DNA from: Nitrosomonas sp. UBA6494
GTDB taxonomy: Bacteria; Pseudomonadota; Gammaproteobacteria; Burkholderiales; Nitrosomonadaceae
Assembly (NCBI GenBank): GCA_002435335.1
Contig: DJMI01000115.1
Location: forward strand, 1 to 6,678
Reading direction: 5' to 3'
Length of the DNA: 6,678 nucleotides
The stretch's first letter is position 1. The number at the start of each line of letters is the position of its first letter. The position numbers and the translations under genes were made by a program. The notes beneath the pieces were generated by a model. It did no database searches, had not been told where the DNA came from, and saw nothing but the letters and a program-made list of their open reading frames with translations. Shown here in pieces: positions 5,362-6,678 of the stretch.

Positions 5362-5427
5362 AATGATGCATCACGACTGTATCGCCTTATTCTGTTTTTG
5401 GTAATCAGAACCAAAATTAGACTTCAG

Positions 5428-6678
5428 TCATAACGCCAACCGATAAATCACGCCATACTTCACCTTGAGATAATGCACGAAATGATCGGGATTTAATCCT
5501 TCTCCGGTTATTTTCCGAACCAATTCATCTGGGGTATAGCGCTTGCCCTGTTGATGGATTTTTTCGTTCAACCAGCGCTTAATCAGTGCAAAATTACCCT
5601 TTGCGATTTCGTTTTCCATTGCCGGATGTTCAGCGAGCATGGCGCGGTAAAACTGGCAGGCATACATTGCGCCGAGCGTATACGACGGAAAATAACCGAA
5701 TGCGCCGGAACTCCAATGCGAGTCCTGCAGAACGCCCAAGGTATCGTTCGGCGGCGTGATCCCTAAGTATTTTTGCATCAGGTCATTCCAAATCTGCGGC
5801 AAATCGTCGACCGCCATTGAACCGTCAAACAAACCTTTTTCGATTTCGTAGCGCAGAATCACATGCAACGGATACGTCACTTCGTCGGCTTCGACACGAA
5901 TGAAATCCGGTTTGCAATGATTGATCGCACGGTACAGCATCTCTGCATCGGTGTGGCGGAAATTATCCGGAAATGTCTGCCGGAATAGCGTGAAATAATG
6001 CCGGCAGAACGGCTTTCCTTGCGCGATCATGCGCTCCCAAAACAGCGATTGCGATTCGTGAATGCCCATGGTCAACGATTCGGTCACCGGCAAATCGCCC
6101 AAATGATGCGGCCTGCCCTGCTCGTACAACGCATGGCCGGTCTCGTGGATGATCGAATAAAGCGATTCGATAAAATTACTTTCCTTATAGCGCGTGGTGA
6201 TGCGCACATCGGTCGGATGGCCGCCGCCGCAAAACGGATGCACCGAGACATCCATACGTCCCTGCGAAAAATCGAAACCAATGTCGCTGCTGATTTTACG
6301 CGCCAGTGCTTCCTGCTTATCCAGCGCAAACAAGCCGTGCAAACAAGATGCATCGACCCGATCCGCATGCTGCTGAATCGCGCCGATCAACGGAATCAAT
6401 TCCTGCTTCAGACGCTCGAAAATCGGTGTAATCGTCGCCATCGTTGCACCACGCTCGAATAGATCGATGTTGGCATCATAAGGCGCCGAGTCCGGTGCCA
6501 CGCACTGCGCCCACGCTTTTTTCAATTCAAGAAACCGTTTTAACACCGGCGCGAAATCGGCAAATCTGTTCTGTTGCCGCGCTTTAACCCAAACCTCGTG
6601 CCCACGCGAACTCAACTCCGTCAATTCCATCACCAACTGCTTCGGCACTTTGGTTTCCAGCTCGAAATTGCGCAACGC
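5428..6678 (-). CDS. M32 metallocarboxypeptidase (Taq carboxypeptidase family), 5' truncated
   Basis: The frame is open to the right window edge; the TTG at 6675 looks like an internal leucine, because M32 enzymes are near 500 residues and about 80-90 N-terminal residues are missing. Counting that Leu as 1, the visible 415 residues contain the M32 signatures in order: HPF (146-148), DVRITTRY (156-163), the zinc site HETGH (177-181), HESQS (206-210) with E207 as expected third zinc ligand, IRVEADEVTYPLH (259-271) and FGYFPSYTLG (326-335). The enzyme is a cytoplasmic zinc-dependent carboxypeptidase removing C-terminal residues from peptides with broad specificity, presumably in peptide turnover. 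It ends TGA at 5430-5428, converging on nitrosocyanin. No frameshift or missing catalytic residue is seen. Its promoter is outside the window. Confidence 0.94.
   Translation of the reverse strand, partial: ALRNFELETKVPKQLVMELTELSSRGHEVWVKARQQNRFADFAPVLKRFLELKKAWAQCVAPDSAPYDANIDLFERGATMATITPIFERLKQELIPLIGAIQQHADRVDASCLHGLFALDKQEALARKISSDIGFDFSQGRMDVSVHPFCGGGHPTDVRITTRYKESNFIESLYSIIHETGHALYEQGRPHHLGDLPVTESLTMGIHESQSLFWERMIAQGKPFCRHYFTLFRQTFPDNFRHTDAEMLYRAINHCKPDFIRVEADEVTYPLHVILRYEIEKGLFDGSMAVDDLPQIWNDLMQKYLGITPPNDTLGVLQDSHWSSGAFGYFPSYTLGAMYACQFYRAMLAEHPAMENEIAKGNFALIKRWLNEKIHQQGKRYTPDELVRKITGEGLNPDHFVHYLKVKYGVIYRLAL

Noticed and set aside
5396..5416. Inverted pair TTTTGGT / ACCAAAA just after the carboxypeptidase stop
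   Set aside because: Considered as the carboxypeptidase terminator; the stem is weak and the minus-strand continuation lacks a T-run.
5998..6462. A 154-codon plus-strand frame within the carboxypeptidase gene
   Set aside because: It is the antisense shadow of the M32 zinc-site region; the product is Arg/His/Gln-rich without a recognisable fold.
6673..6675. TTG at 6675 as the true start of the carboxypeptidase
   Set aside because: The frame continues to the window edge and the M32 family has about 80-90 more N-terminal residues, so the gene is cut by the window rather than short.

Overview
The window looks like chromosomal DNA of a betaproteobacterial ammonia oxidiser, most likely a Nitrosomonas species. 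The strongest clue is a complete gene (4839-5252) for nitrosocyanin, the periplasmic red copper protein known from ammonia-oxidising bacteria. The secreted form is predicted at 112 residues and all four copper ligands are in place. The other genes are ordinary proteobacterial housekeeping genes with moderate base composition. I see no insertion sequence, integrase, phage gene, CRISPR array, tRNA or rRNA.

Layout, left to right. Positions 1-268 hold the C-terminal end of a CPA2-type cation/proton antiporter with a TrkA-N (RCK) domain, followed 17 bases later by a 100-residue conserved hypothetical gene (286-588), probably co-transcribed. A class I SAM methyltransferase (733-1410, minus strand, TTG start) faces them. 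A divergent 50-residue, two-helix membrane protein (1582-1734, plus) has a good ribosome binding site. Next comes a minus-strand cluster in transcription order YafS-like methyltransferase (3014-3775), rnhA (2544-3002) and dnaQ (1821-2525). Diverging from it is gloB (3848-4621, plus). This is the same gloB / yafS-rnhA-dnaQ neighbourhood as in Escherichia coli. After gloB lie a 217-base leader region with two inverted repeats, nitrosocyanin, a two-part hairpin region ending in a strong intrinsic terminator (5308-5361), and, facing it on the minus strand, an M32 metallocarboxypeptidase whose N-terminus lies beyond the right edge.

Functionally, dnaQ (proofreading) and rnhA (RNA-DNA hybrid removal) form a replication pair, gloB completes glutathione-dependent methylglyoxal detoxification, and nitrosocyanin belongs to ammonia-oxidiser metabolism with an unsettled role. 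The points most worth following up are non-coding: the structured region upstream of nitrosocyanin, and a 15-base palindrome lying across the extended -10 of the gloB promoter. I found no convincing novel multi-gene system. The least characterised genes are the 100-residue protein, the 50-residue membrane protein and the YafS-like methyltransferase with a degenerate SAM site.
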